A stretch of 64,000 nucleotides of DNA from Microtetraspora fusca (GTDB lineage Bacteria; Actinomycetota; Actinomycetes; Streptosporangiales; Streptosporangiaceae): assembly GCF_001570365.1 (NCBI RefSeq), contig NZ_BBYK01000049.1, forward strand, positions 127,871-191,870, given 5' to 3'. Below the pieces are notes generated by a model. The model searched no databases. It worked only from the letters and a program-made list of their open reading frames with translations, and was not told the DNA's origin. Shown in pieces: positions 17,010 through 25,697 of the stretch; positions within the stretch are counted from its first letter, which is position 1, and every line of letters begins with the position of its first letter. Position numbers and translations under genes: made by a program.

Positions 17010-18422
17010 GTGGCGCGCACCCCCTCCCGGCCCGGCCCCTTGCCCGCCTCGCGGCCCGCCTTCCGATCTGCCGGACGCGCCGTGGCGGTCGGCGGCCCCG
17101 GAGCGCGTTCGGCCGACGGCGCCACGCTGCTCGCCCTGTTCGTGCTGGCCCAGTTCGTCATCCCGGCCCGGCTGGTGCTGCGCGGGCTGCCCATGTCGCT
17201 GACGGTCGCCGACATCGTGGCGCTGCTCCTCCTGCTCCTCTGGCTGCTCGCCCAGTTCACCACCACGCTCGGCGTCGCCAAGGGCCGCAACCCGGTCCGC
17301 ACCGGGATCTTCACGTACGGCATGGTCATGCTGACCTGCTACGGCTTCGCCGTTCTCGCGTACCTGCCGTCGGACGAGCTGAACCTCGCGGACCACTCGC
17401 TGGTGTTGCTGGTCGGCGCGGTCGGCCTGATGCTGGCGACCTGCGACGGAGTGCGCGCCCCGGACCGGCTCGACCTCGTGCTGAAGACCGTCGTGGTCGC
17501 CGGCGCCATCGTCTCCGTCGTCGCGTCGCTGCAGTACCTGCTGAATATCGACCTGACCACCCACATGGTGATCCCGGGGCTGCGGCACACGTCGGTGACG
17601 GACACCACGGCCGTGATGTCCCGGGCGGACCTGCGGCGGGTGGCCGGAACCCTCGGGCACCCCATCGAGCTCGGGGTGGTCTGCGCGATGATCATCCCGT
17701 TCGGGGCGCACTTCGCCTTCCAGGCGCGCAGCCGGGGAGAGCCGGCGCTCCGCTGGTGGCTGTGCACCGTGCTGATCGCGGCCGGGCTGATGTTCTCGGT
17801 GTCCAGGTCGGCCGTGCTCGGCCTGGCGGCCATCGGGTGCGTGCTGTTCGTGGGCTGGCCGGTCCGGCGCTGGCTGGTCACCCTGGCGGCGCTCGTCGCC
17901 TTCCTCGGCGCCGTGAAGGTCGCCGCGCCGGGGCTGCTCGGCACGTTCTTCAGTCTGTTCGCCAACGCGGCCTCGGACGACAGCATCCTCTACCGGACGC
18001 ACGACTATCCGTTCGCGATGCTGGAGGCGGCCAAGCACCCGATCTTCGGCAGAGGCGCCGGCACCTGGTACGCGTACAAGCACCAGGTGTTCGACAACCA
18101 GTACCTCCTGTCGCTGGTGGAGACGGGCGTGGTCGGCGCGGTGGCGTTCGTCGCGGTCATCCTGTGCGGGCTGGTCGTCGCGCTGCGGGCGCGCGCGCTC
18201 AGCGCGGACGAGAACGTCCGCAACCTCGCCCTCACGATCGCCGCGTGCCTGCTCGTGCCGCTCGTCGGGGCGGCCACCTTCGACCTGCTGTCCTACCCGG
18301 GGGTCACCGCCCTGATGTTCCTGCTGATCGGGGCGGCGGGCGCGATGCTGCGGATGGCGCGGGACGGCGTCACCGGCGGCGGAGGCGTCGGCGACGCCGG
18401 TGGCGGGGTCAGCCGGGCGTGA
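17010..18422 (+). CDS. O-antigen ligase family / Wzy-like polymerase
   Basis: Integral membrane protein of 470 aa with ten or more hydrophobic segments starting near residue 40. The conserved Wzy_C region includes SRSAVLGLAAIG around the middle and, near the C-terminus, the large extracytoplasmic loop followed by DNQYLLSLVETGVVG, a hallmark of this family. It probably joins repeat units into polymer or transfers the glycan to an acceptor at the outer face of the membrane. GTG 17010 starts two bases after the upstream stop. Its 3' end overlaps that of the convergent beta-helix gene by 14 bases. Confidence 0.85.
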   Translation: MARTPSRPGPLPASRPAFRSAGRAVAVGGPGARSADGATLLALFVLAQFVIPARLVLRGLPMSLTVADIVALLLLLLWLLAQFTTTLGVAKGRNPVRTGIFTYGMVMLTCYGFAVLAYLPSDELNLADHSLVLLVGAVGLMLATCDGVRAPDRLDLVLKTVVVAGAIVSVVASLQYLLNIDLTTHMVIPGLRHTSVTDTTAVMSRADLRRVAGTLGHPIELGVVCAMIIPFGAHFAFQARSRGEPALRWWLCTVLIAAGLMFSVSRSAVLGLAAIGCVLFVGWPVRRWLVTLAALVAFLGAVKVAAPGLLGTFFSLFANAASDDSILYRTHDYPFAMLEAAKHPIFGRGAGTWYAYKHQVFDNQYLLSLVETGVVGAVAFVAVILCGLVVALRARALSADENVRNLALTIAACLLVPLVGAATFDLLSYPGVTALMFLLIGAAGAMLRMARDGVTGGGGVGDAGGGVSRA

Positions 18423-19476
18423 CCGTTCCGCCGTCCTCCCAGGTGTTGCCCCGCCAGACGTTGCCCCTGCCGTGCGCGTCCCAGTACGCCACCGGACCGG
18501 CGGAGCCGCCGTTCCGCCACACCCTCCGGCTGAACACGTTGTCGACGATCTTCACGTTGGAGGAGGCGCCCTTGCCGCCCGCCCCCGCGTACAGGGTCCA
18601 GCCTCCTCCGGCGAGAAGGTTGTCCTGGACGGTGACGTTACGCACGACGCCGAAGTCCTGGAACAGCGAGACGGCGCCGGTCTGGTCGAGGGTGTTGACG
18701 ATGGTGTTGTGCCGGATGATCAGTTCGGTGCCCTCGACGGCGGGCCCGTTACTCATGATCATGTCGGTGTGGTCGCCGGAATAGTACTTGGGATCGTGGA
18801 GGTAGGAGTCCTCGACCAGTCCCTGGTCCGTGGAGACGCCCTTCGAGATCGTGTGGATCTCCACCCGGCGCACAGTGATCATCACGCCCTGGTTGAGTAT
18901 GCCGAACTGCGTGCGCCGCCTGCCGTTACCGAAGACCTCCGAGTCCTCGACGGTCAGTCCGGTGTGCCCCTTCCGCTGGAGGATGCCCCAGTAGTCGGAG
19001 ACGCCGCGGACGCGGGTGTTCCGGATCGTCACGTTGTCGGCCTCGACGGTGATGGAGCCGGTGACCTCCAGCCCGTCGACGACCATGCCGTCCCTGGTCA
19101 CCGTGAACGACGTGGACGGCCGCAGCCGTACGCCGGGGGGAACGCCGGTGTCGTCCGGGCCGGGCCAGGCGCGCGCCGGTGCGGGCGGAGTGGGCGTCCG
19201 CACGGTAGGGGTGGGCCGGTGTCCCGGCCGTCCGGACGCGTGGACGCCGGTCGGCGTGGCGGCGGACGGGTCGCCCGGCGGGTTCGCGCGGCAGCCGGAC
19301 ACCAGGGGAAGCAGGGCCGAGACGGCGGCGATCCATGCCGTCGCCCCGCCGCGTACGGGACGCGCCGGGACGCGGGAACGCGGGGAGGAGGGCGCGACCG
19401 TGGTGGCCCCTGTGGTGGGCTCTGTGGCGGGCTCTGTGGCGGGCTCTGCGGCGGGCTCCAGGAGGTACGGCTCCAT
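18409..19476 (-). CDS. Right-handed beta-helix lipoprotein (pectate-lyase-like fold)
   Basis: Protein of 355 aa. A hydrophobic stretch (about residues 44-60) ends in a lipobox PLVSGC with Cys62, which predicts an exported lipoprotein. After a Pro/Thr-rich linker (about 65-115) comes a beta-helix domain with repeating short strands such as VEADNVTIRNTRV, LTVEDSEVFGN and IVRHN-like turns. The fold is shared by polysaccharide lyases, hydrolases and epimerases. In exopolysaccharide loci such proteins may trim or bind the polymer. The N-terminus has short EPAT repeats. The start is ATG 19476; an unusually long segment precedes the signal helix, so the real start could be different. Confidence 0.75.
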   Translation of the reverse strand: MEPYLLEPAAEPATEPATEPTTGATTVAPSSPRSRVPARPVRGGATAWIAAVSALLPLVSGCRANPPGDPSAATPTGVHASGRPGHRPTPTVRTPTPPAPARAWPGPDDTGVPPGVRLRPSTSFTVTRDGMVVDGLEVTGSITVEADNVTIRNTRVRGVSDYWGILQRKGHTGLTVEDSEVFGNGRRRTQFGILNQGVMITVRRVEIHTISKGVSTDQGLVEDSYLHDPKYYSGDHTDMIMSNGPAVEGTELIIRHNTIVNTLDQTGAVSLFQDFGVVRNVTVQDNLLAGGGWTLYAGAGGKGASSNVKIVDNVFSRRVWRNGGSAGPVAYWDAHGRGNVWRGNTWEDGGTVTPG

Positions 19477-19529
19477 CGCCCCATCGTGCGCGTGGGAGGG
19501 CGCTCCGGGGGCCGGTATCGGGAGATCCG

Positions 19530-20342
19530 TCACCGGTCGCGGCCGCGCCGGCTGACCAGGTCCACCAGGGCGGGCGGCGTCCACCGCTTCGCCGCCTGCC
19601 GCAGCGTGCTCTTCCACTCCTCGCCGGGCCGCTGCTTGAACACCGTGGTGTGGTCCTCGCCGGTCTCCTCGCCGGGCCGGCCGTTCGTGTAGTAGTAGAG
19701 CGCCATCGACCGCCGGGCCCGGTCCTCGGGGCAGGTGAGCGGGTCCGGATGCCCGTGGTTCGCGTCGTCGGTGGTCGCGAACACCACGAAGCGGTTGAAA
19801 ACCGGCAGGATCTTGTGCTCGCAGCGGGTCATCTCCCGGTTCCAGAGCTGGAGGTGCCCGCCGTAGTCCTCCTCCCAGTCCTTGTTGAGGTAGAGCAGGC
19901 CGTTGAGCCGGCGGTCGAGGCCGAGCCTGCGGTGCCGGTTGAAGTCGGCGTGCACCTTCAGGAAGCCGCCCGGCCTGATCTGGTGCAGCCCGCCGCCCTC
20001 ATAGTGCGGGTCGGAGACGAGCCGCCCGATCCCGGTCAGCCGTTCCAGGAAGTCGACGAAGACCTGGCCGTTGAACTCGGCGAGCAGGTGGCGGGTGGCC
20101 GGGCCCATCCGCTCGGTGTCGGCCAGCGCGAGCTTGATCTCGCGGGAGCTGTCGAACTGCTGCCAGCTCCGGTCCCGGGGCTCGGGGAACTCGTCCAGGA
20201 CCGGCTCCAGGACGTCCGGCGGCAGGAAGTCGTCGATCACCACGTGCCGGAAGGGCGTCGCGGCCTGGAACCGCGGGCGCAGCCGATCGGCCATCGGGAG
20301 CAGATCATCCCGGCGAAAGGTGAACGTCTGGGTATCCGGCAT
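19530..20342 (-). CDS. 2-oxoglutarate/Fe(II)-dependent oxygenase (prolyl-4-hydroxylase-like)
   Basis: Protein of 270 aa with a double-stranded beta-helix oxygenase core. Iron ligands are seen as HADFN (His-x-Asp) and the distal His in HGHPDP; the 2-oxoglutarate-binding Arg lies in RRSMALYYYT. A VVIDDFLPPDVL segment is typical for the start of such hydroxylases. It may hydroxylate a sugar, a peptide or a small molecule. ATG 20342 has GAGGGA upstream on its strand. Its upstream region is a 365-base non-coding stretch with repeats. Confidence 0.82.
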   Translation of the reverse strand: MPDTQTFTFRRDDLLPMADRLRPRFQAATPFRHVVIDDFLPPDVLEPVLDEFPEPRDRSWQQFDSSREIKLALADTERMGPATRHLLAEFNGQVFVDFLERLTGIGRLVSDPHYEGGGLHQIRPGGFLKVHADFNRHRRLGLDRRLNGLLYLNKDWEEDYGGHLQLWNREMTRCEHKILPVFNRFVVFATTDDANHGHPDPLTCPEDRARRSMALYYYTNGRPGEETGEDHTTVFKQRPGEEWKSTLRQAAKRWTPPALVDLVSRRGRDR

Positions 20343-20489
20343 CGCTCGTCCCTCGCTGTGTCTACTTTGCCTCGCTGCGCTCGGCGGCTCGGGGCGCCCG
20401 AAGTCGGCTCGTGCCCTCGTCACGTCCTCACTCCTTCGTCGCTCCGGGCGTTCCTCGGTTACTTCACCGCCGCGCCCCTCGCAGGCCCG

Positions 20490-20520
20490 CTCGCTCCTCA
20501 GTCCAGACACCGCCGCGCCC
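20490..20520 (+). repeat. 31-bp direct repeat, copy 1
   Basis: A 31-base sequence beginning CTCGCTCCTCAGTCCAGACA is identical at 20616-20646, 126 bases further on. It lies in the non-coding stretch upstream of the oxygenase gene. Confidence 0.9.
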
Positions 20521-20615
20521 GTGTCTATTTGCGCTCGCTCCGCTCGCGCGGGCTCGGGGCGCCCTCAGTCGATGTCTTCCCTCGTCGCTCGGAGTCGCTC
20601 GTCCCTCGCTCCCCA

Positions 20616-20646
20616 CTCGCTCCTCAGTCCAGACACCGCCGCGCCC
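20616..20646 (+). repeat. 31-bp direct repeat, copy 2
   Basis: Identical to 20490-20520. The flanking bases also share CTCGGGGCGCCC-containing segments with the first copy, so a larger unit of roughly 120 bases was duplicated and has since diverged. Confidence 0.9.
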
Positions 20647-20707
20647 CTCGCGGGTGGGCGGCGGGCCTGGGGTTCACTTTGAATATCGTCCGGGGAAATG
20701 CCGGACG

Positions 20708-21577
20708 TTACGGTTTGCCCGCATGGAGCGGCAGTTCGGTCTCGCTCTCCGCGCGGCCCACATATCGGCCGTAATCTGGATGCTCGAATCGGTGCAGGGC
20801 ATAAATGTTGTCATTCCACGGAGCGGGTACGGCGCGCTTGTGGCGGAGCCCGTGAATCGGGGCCAGCGTCATCACCGGGTTCGCCTCGTTGAACTCGCGA
20901 ACCGCCGCCAGCTCGCCGACGCGGTCGTTGTGCAGGATCTGGTCGTCGTCGCCCACCGTGTCGTCCAGGTAGCAGAAGACCCGCGGCAGGAAGAACCGGT
21001 GGTCGCCCCGGAACACCCTGAGCGACGCGGCCGCCGACGAGTAGAAGTCCACGTCGATCGAGACGAACCCGATGGGCGCCGGCCGCTCGCGCTCCGCGAA
21101 CCCGTCGGCGGTGTCCTCGATGTCCCCCATCACCAGCTTCGCGTCGGGAAGCCGGGCCCGCAGCGCGTCGAGGTCCATCGAGAAGTCCCCCTCGCGCCAG
21201 ATGTACGGCAGATCGCGGTAGTCGACGGGCGTGGGCAGGCCCGCGCCCCGGTCGCAGCCGTACACGTCGATCCGCACACCGGTGGCGGCGGTGGCCCCGC
21301 GCGCCAGGCGGCTCAGCTCGACCAGGCCGTTGCCGCCCGCCACGCCGAACTCGATGACGCTGATCCGGTCCACGCCGAGCCTGCGGGCCAGCTCCGCCGC
21401 CTGCTGCACGCCGTACGCGTAGTGGGGGCGGGGGTGGAGGTCGAGGGCGCAGCGCAGTTCCCAGGAGCCGAACGGCAGCCGCCGCATCATGGCGAGCGCC
21501 GCCAGGCCGGGGTGGACGAGCAGCCGCAGAACGCGGACCAGTAATCGTTCGAATCCGTTCCGCAAGGAGGACGTCAT
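20708..21577 (-). CDS. Class I SAM methyltransferase-like protein (TylF/MycF-type features)
   Basis: Protein of 289 aa. A Rossmann-type SAM motif is visible as VIEFGVAGGNGLVEL (near residues 74-88), and an acidic metal-binding motif FVSIDVDFYSSAAASL recalls the LDGDxY motif of macrocin O-methyltransferase relatives. The C-terminal part contains FCYLDDTVGDDD and a conserved HRFEHP segment. It may O-methylate a sugar hydroxyl of the polymer. The ATG at 21577 is preceded by GAAAGG on its strand. A truncated second methyltransferase lies immediately upstream. Confidence 0.72.
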   Translation of the reverse strand: MTSSLRNGFERLLVRVLRLLVHPGLAALAMMRRLPFGSWELRCALDLHPRPHYAYGVQQAAELARRLGVDRISVIEFGVAGGNGLVELSRLARGATAATGVRIDVYGCDRGAGLPTPVDYRDLPYIWREGDFSMDLDALRARLPDAKLVMGDIEDTADGFAERERPAPIGFVSIDVDFYSSAAASLRVFRGDHRFFLPRVFCYLDDTVGDDDQILHNDRVGELAAVREFNEANPVMTLAPIHGLRHKRAVPAPWNDNIYALHRFEHPDYGRYVGRAESETELPLHAGKP

Positions 21578-21619
21578 GGGTTCGCCTTTCGGGAGAGCGC
21601 CGTAGGATCCGGGACGGCC

Positions 21620-21892
21620 CTATTCGGCTTCTACGGCGGTGATGGATTTGACCAGACCGGCGAGACGTTCGAAATAGAGCCGGGAGTGCGGAAAGTGCCG
21701 TCGTATTTCGGGCACGCTGAGCAGTTCGATCTCCAGCGCGATGTCCGGCGCCGAGTTCCGGTCCGGGGTCGGCGCGTGGATGAGCGGCCATTCAGGCCGG
21801 ATTTCGGCGCGTACGACGACGGGCCGGGAACGGGAAACCGGGAAAGAGCGGTGTGGCTTTACCGGGAAGTACCGGTAGGGCGTCTGGATCCG
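21620..21892 (-). pseudogene. C-terminal fragment of a SAM methyltransferase, 5' part missing
   Basis: Reading from about 21889 leftward gives 89 residues that begin IQTPYRYFPVKPH, continue with RPEWPL and end LLSVPEIRRHFPHSR, ERLAGLVKSITAV. This is the typical C-terminal third of a class I methyltransferase, in which the TPNRYFP-(V/I)-EPH and LLS-x-x-E-LRxLFP motifs are conserved. No SAM-binding part and no start codon belong to it. The open frame continues upstream only as antisense reading through the adjacent epimerase gene. The fragment ends 42 bases from the start of the TylF-like gene. It is probably a deletion relic. Confidence 0.7.
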
Positions 21893-21927
21893 GCGCCGCT
21901 CGGCCGGCGCAGGACGACGTCGCCGGG

Positions 21928-22860
21928 TCACCGGCGGCTCGCGTACCACTCGACGGTGCGGCGCAGGCCCTCGTCGAGCGGGGTCGTCGCCCGCCAGCCG
22001 ATGATCTCGGCGGCCTCGGCGACGTCCGCGATCCGCTCGACGTCCATCACCCGGTCCGGGCGGGCGCCGAAGCGCGGCGGTGTCTCGCGTCCCACGATGG
22101 CGAACAGCCGCTCCACCACGTCGCGGACCGCCACCCCGGTGCCCGAGCCGATGTCGAAGACCCGGCCGACCGCCCGCTCGGAGCGCGCCGCGAGCACGAA
22201 CGCCTCGGCGACGTCGTCGACGTACACCCAGTCCATCCGGCGCCTGCCGGCCGTCAGCGCGGGCTCCTCGCCGGCCAGCAGGCCGACCGTGACGTACGGG
22301 ACGACCTTGGTGGTGTCCGGCTGGCCAGGGCCGAAGACCATGGCGACCCGCAGCACGGTCACGGAGAGCCCCCAGAGCTGGTGGAACAGCCGGGCGTACC
22401 CGGTCGCGGCCCACTTCGCCACGGCGTACGGGGACGAGGTGAGCGTCTCGCCCAGCTCCGGCCGCGCCTCCTCGACCGAACCGGCCACGACCACCCGGAC
22501 GCCCGGCACCCCGGTGGCCGCGGTGAGCACGTTGACCGCGCTGGGCACGGTGTTGTGCAGGGTCGGAAGGAGGGCCGCCATGTCCCGCGAGCCGGTGACC
22601 TCGCTGGCCAGATGGAATACGACGGCGGGCCGCACATCGTGGATCACCCGGCGGATCTCGTCCGGATCCCGCAGGTCGGCGGTGTGCCAGACGATCCCGC
22701 TGTCCCCGGCCTCGTCGTTCGCGGGCGGGCGGCGGCTGGTGGCGTGGACCTCGGCGCCGAGCGAGTCGAGGCGCAGCGCGAGCCGCGACCCCAGGAACCC
22801 GGTCGCGCCGGTCACCAGGACCCGCGTCCCCTCCCAGTCATGCCGCTCGGGCCCGGTCAC
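21928..22860 (-). CDS. NAD-dependent epimerase/dehydratase
   Basis: Protein of 310 aa of the extended SDR class. The TGATGFLGSR nucleotide-binding motif starts near residue 17. VVFHLASEVTGSR, a VAGSVEEA Ser region, SPYAVAKW (Tyr-x-x-x-Lys), the RVAMVFGPGQ segment and DWVYVDDVAEAF follow. Likely a sugar-nucleotide epimerase, dehydratase or 4-ketoreductase. GTG 22860 is the first usable start. The gene starts about 100 bases downstream of the RmlC-type gene and shares its direction. Confidence 0.87.
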   Translation of the reverse strand: MTGPERHDWEGTRVLVTGATGFLGSRLALRLDSLGAEVHATSRRPPANDEAGDSGIVWHTADLRDPDEIRRVIHDVRPAVVFHLASEVTGSRDMAALLPTLHNTVPSAVNVLTAATGVPGVRVVVAGSVEEARPELGETLTSSPYAVAKWAATGYARLFHQLWGLSVTVLRVAMVFGPGQPDTTKVVPYVTVGLLAGEEPALTAGRRRMDWVYVDDVAEAFVLAARSERAVGRVFDIGSGTGVAVRDVVERLFAIVGRETPPRFGARPDRVMDVERIADVAEAAEIIGWRATTPLDEGLRRTVEWYASRR

Positions 22861-22961
22861 CGGCTCTGTCCCCGGCGCGCTCGCTGCATGGTCAGTGGCC
22901 CGGTTCCTGGCATGGTCACCGGTCGGTCACCCCTCTCCTGTCGGTGGCGGGCTGTTCCGGG

Positions 22962-23504
22962 CTATCGGTGGCGGGCGCACAGCGCCGCCCAGGACCCGGC
23001 GGCCAGGTCCCGCTCGCTGATCGCGGCGACCGGCAGCGGCCAGGGCACCGCGAGGTCGGGGTCGTCGTACCGCACGGAGACGTCCTCGGACGGGTCGTGC
23101 TCCCGGTCGATGCGATAGCACACGTCCGCCTCGGACAGCGCCTGGTAGCCGTGCAGCAGCCCCGGAGGCACGTACAGATGGGCGAAGGTCTCGTCGTCGA
23201 GCCGGACCGAGAGCCGCTCGCCGAAGGTGGGGGAGTGCGGCCTGGCGTCCACCAGGATGTCCAGGATCGCCCCGCGGGCGCAGCGGACCAGCTTGGCCTC
23301 GCCCCGCCCCGACCGGCCGTGCAGTCCGCGGATCGTGCCCCGCCGCGACCGCGACTGGCTGTCCTGGACGAAGGACGCGGGGTCGATTCCGTGCCGGGCG
23401 GCGACGGCCGTGTCGAACGTCCGAGTGAAGAGACCACGGTCGTCGTGGTGAGGGGTGGGCACGAAAAGCAGCACCCCCTCGATCGCCAGCCGCTCGACCC
23501 GCAT
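22962..23504 (-). CDS. rmlC: dTDP-4-dehydrorhamnose 3,5-epimerase family protein
   Basis: Cupin-fold protein of 180 aa, full length for RmlC. Motifs are DDRGLFTRTFD, TIRGLHGRSG with the catalytic His, GAILDILVDARPHSPTFG and LYVPPGLLHGYQ. ATG 23504 has GGGAGG six bases upstream. It is the second RmlC-like gene in this locus and differs clearly from the one at 4727-5323. The two may work on different NDP-sugars, one for L-rhamnose (with RmlD) and one for a branched sugar. Confidence 0.85.
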   Translation of the reverse strand: MRVERLAIEGVLLFVPTPHHDDRGLFTRTFDTAVAARHGIDPASFVQDSQSRSRRGTIRGLHGRSGRGEAKLVRCARGAILDILVDARPHSPTFGERLSVRLDDETFAHLYVPPGLLHGYQALSEADVCYRIDREHDPSEDVSVRYDDPDLAVPWPLPVAAISERDLAAGSWAALCARHR

Positions 23505-23592
23505 CCGCCGCCTCCCGGTCCGCTCCTCGGATAGTCGCGCGAAGATCGCCCGTTGTTACGCGGTCGCGCCGGTCCGCGTCGGGTCGCCCGCG

Positions 23593-24495
23593 TCACTCCG
23601 GCAGGGCGCGCAGCCGCCGCGAGGGCCGGACCAGGGCGACCACCGCGGCCCTGGAGGTACGGCGGCCCGCCGCCGCGCGCAGCGCCTCACCGGCCAGGAC
23701 CGCCAGGTAGAAGGCGGCCGAGGCGAGCCGCCCCCGCCTCCGGCGGAACAGCCGGACCCGGTTCGTGGTGAGCAGCGCCGCCAGCATCGTGTTGGTCTTG
23801 GCCTCGCCGCCGACATGCTCGATCACGGCGTCCGGCTCGTACCACAGCGTCCAGGACCGGTCGGCGGCGCGCAGCGCGAAGTCGGTCTCCTCGCTGTAGA
23901 GCAGGAACGACTCCTCCCACGGCCCGATGTCCCGGACGGCGGGCACCGCGACGAGCATCGCCGCGCCGGTGGCCCACATGGCCGGGCCCGGCCGCTCGTA
24001 CCGGCGCGGGTCGTAGATCACCTCACCGAGGAGGCCGGCCCGGCGCCCGCCCACCAGGGCCTCCGCCACCGCCCCCCGCACCGTCGGGGCGCGGCGCAGC
24101 GACGCGTGCGTGTGCCCCTCCGGGCTCACCAGCCGCGGTACGGCGATGCCCCGGCCGGGCGGGCGGAGCGCGGCGGCGAGGGCGGCGAGCGCGCCGTCCC
24201 GCAGCCTGCAGTCCGGGTTGAGCACCAGGACGGCGTCGAGCTCCTCCAGGTCCAGCGAGGCGATCCCGGCGTTGATCGCCGCCGCGTACCCGGCGTTGCG
24301 GCCGAGCTGTACGGGGACGGCTCCCGCGCGCACGGCCAGCGCGACGGAGTCGTCCTTCGAGGCGTTGTCGGCCACCACGACCCGGCTGAGCCGTATGCCC
24401 CGGGCGCCCGCCGTGAGCGAGGAGAGGCAGTCGGGCAGCACGCGGGCACTGTTGTACGTCACGATCACGATCGCGATGCGGGGGGTGTCGGGCAT
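23593..24495 (-). CDS. Family 2 glycosyltransferase, rhamnosyltransferase (WbbL)-like
   Basis: Protein of 300 aa. IAIVIVTYNSARVLPDCLSS opens the GT-A domain. VVVADNASKDDS, LGRNAGYAAAINAG, LVLNPDC (the DXD equivalent), MWATGAAMLV and FLLYSEETDFALRA follow in the order seen in WbbL/RfbF-type rhamnosyltransferases. It probably adds a deoxysugar to the lipid-linked repeat unit. GGGAG precedes ATG 24495. It is the last leftward gene before the KorAB terminator. Confidence 0.87.
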   Translation of the reverse strand: MPDTPRIAIVIVTYNSARVLPDCLSSLTAGARGIRLSRVVVADNASKDDSVALAVRAGAVPVQLGRNAGYAAAINAGIASLDLEELDAVLVLNPDCRLRDGALAALAAALRPPGRGIAVPRLVSPEGHTHASLRRAPTVRGAVAEALVGGRRAGLLGEVIYDPRRYERPGPAMWATGAAMLVAVPAVRDIGPWEESFLLYSEETDFALRAADRSWTLWYEPDAVIEHVGGEAKTNTMLAALLTTNRVRLFRRRRGRLASAAFYLAVLAGEALRAAAGRRTSRAAVVALVRPSRRLRALPE

Positions 24496-24595
24496 CCCGG
24501 TGCTCCCGGCGCTCGGCTTCGTTCCGTCACGCGCATCGTAGGAGCGTCGCCGTGCCCCTGCCTATCACGTGGCCGATAGCGGACAGAGAACGACA

Positions 24596-24623
24596 AACGG
24601 GCCCCCGTTTCCGGAGGCCCGTT
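24596..24623 (-). terminator. Rho-independent-type terminator of korAB
   Basis: AACGGGCC (24596-24603) pairs with GGCCCGTT (24616-24623), an 8-bp perfect stem with a 12-base loop. It lies 16 bases past the korB stop. On the leftward transcript the stem is followed by a U-rich stretch (TTTGTCGTTCTC). Confidence 0.72.
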
Positions 24624-24638
24624 CGAACGCGGTCGGCG

Positions 24639-25697
24639 TCAGTTGATGCGCCAGGTGTCGCCGCCCAGGAGCAGGTCGGCGAGCTGCCCCTTGCCCTTGT
24701 CGGCGACGGACTGTTCGAGCTGCTCGTTCATCAGCGTGTCGTACGCCGGACGGTCCACAGAGCGGAAGATCCCGATCGGCACATGCTGGAACGCCGGCTC
24801 GTCCAGCCGCGACAGCGCGAACGCCAGGGAGGGGTCGGGCCGGTGCGCGTCGTGGACGAGGATCTCGCTCTCGGCCACCTCGGACCGGTTGACGACCTCG
24901 ACGCCGCCGTACGGCGCGAGCCGTACGGCCTTGGCGTTGTCGCCGGTGCCGAAGACGATCGGCTGCCCGTGCTCCAGCCTGATGGTGATCTCGTCGCGGG
25001 TCTCCGGCGCCTTCAGGGAGTCGAAGGCGCCGTCGTTGAAGATGTTGCAGTTCTGGTAGATCTCGACCAGTGACGTGCCGCGGTGCGCGGCGGCCTCACG
25101 CAGCACGCTCTGCAGGTGCTTGCGGTCGGAGTCGATGGTCCGGGCGACGAATCCGGCCTCGGCCCCGATCGCCAGCGAGATCGGGTTGAACGGCTTGTCC
25201 AGCGACCCCATCGGCGTCGACTTGGTGATCTTCCCGACCTCGGAGGTGGGGGAGTACTGCCCCTTGGTCAGGCCGTAGATCCTGTTGTTGAACAGCAGGA
25301 TGTTCAGGTTGACGTTGCGGCGCAGCGCGTGGATCAGGTGGTTGCCGCCGATCGAGAGCGCGTCGCCGTCACCGGTGATCACCCACACCGACAGGTCGGG
25401 GCGGGACGCCGCCAGGCCGGTCGCGATCGCCGGAGCCCGTCCGTGGATCGAGTGGAACCCGTACGTGTTCATGTAGTACGGGAACCGGGACGAGCAGCCG
25501 ATGCCGGAGACGAAGACGATGTTCTCCCGGCGCAGGCCCAGCTCGGGCAGGAAGCTCTGGACGGCCGCGAGGATGGCGTAGTCACCGCAGCCGGGGCACC
25601 AGCGGACCTCCTGGTCGGACTTGAAGTCCTTGAGGGTCTGCTTGCCGTCGGCCTTGGGCACCAGCGCCAGGCCCTTGCCGTTGAGGCTCTCAGTCAC
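24639..25697 (-). CDS. korB: 2-oxoacid:ferredoxin oxidoreductase beta subunit (2-oxoglutarate type)
   Basis: Protein of 352 aa. It has CPGCGDYAIL (Cys34, Cys37) and GIGCSSR for the [4Fe-4S] cluster, and the thiamine-diphosphate motif GDGDALSIGG...LFNN. YGLTKGQYSPTS is characteristic of KorB. With KorA it converts 2-oxoglutarate and CoA to succinyl-CoA and CO2 while reducing ferredoxin. GTG 25697 overlaps the korA stop by eight bases. In Streptomyces, as I recall, kor genes also sit close to the second nuo cluster, which fits the arrangement here. Confidence 0.92.
   Translation of the reverse strand: MTESLNGKGLALVPKADGKQTLKDFKSDQEVRWCPGCGDYAILAAVQSFLPELGLRRENIVFVSGIGCSSRFPYYMNTYGFHSIHGRAPAIATGLAASRPDLSVWVITGDGDALSIGGNHLIHALRRNVNLNILLFNNRIYGLTKGQYSPTSEVGKITKSTPMGSLDKPFNPISLAIGAEAGFVARTIDSDRKHLQSVLREAAAHRGTSLVEIYQNCNIFNDGAFDSLKAPETRDEITIRLEHGQPIVFGTGDNAKAVRLAPYGGVEVVNRSEVAESEILVHDAHRPDPSLAFALSRLDEPAFQHVPIGIFRSVDRPAYDTLMNEQLEQSVADKGKGQLADLLLGGDTWRIN

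Larger units (their letters stand above)
20343..20707. other. Non-coding stretch with degenerate repeats
   Basis: No gene is supported in these 365 bases between the oxygenase start and the stop of the next leftward gene. The stretch contains two loosely similar blocks (about 20366-20520 and 20530-20646), each with a CTCGCT-x-CGCTCG segment, a CTCGGGGCGCCC segment and a 31-base identical end. The promoter of the oxygenase gene should lie here. Confidence 0.6.
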
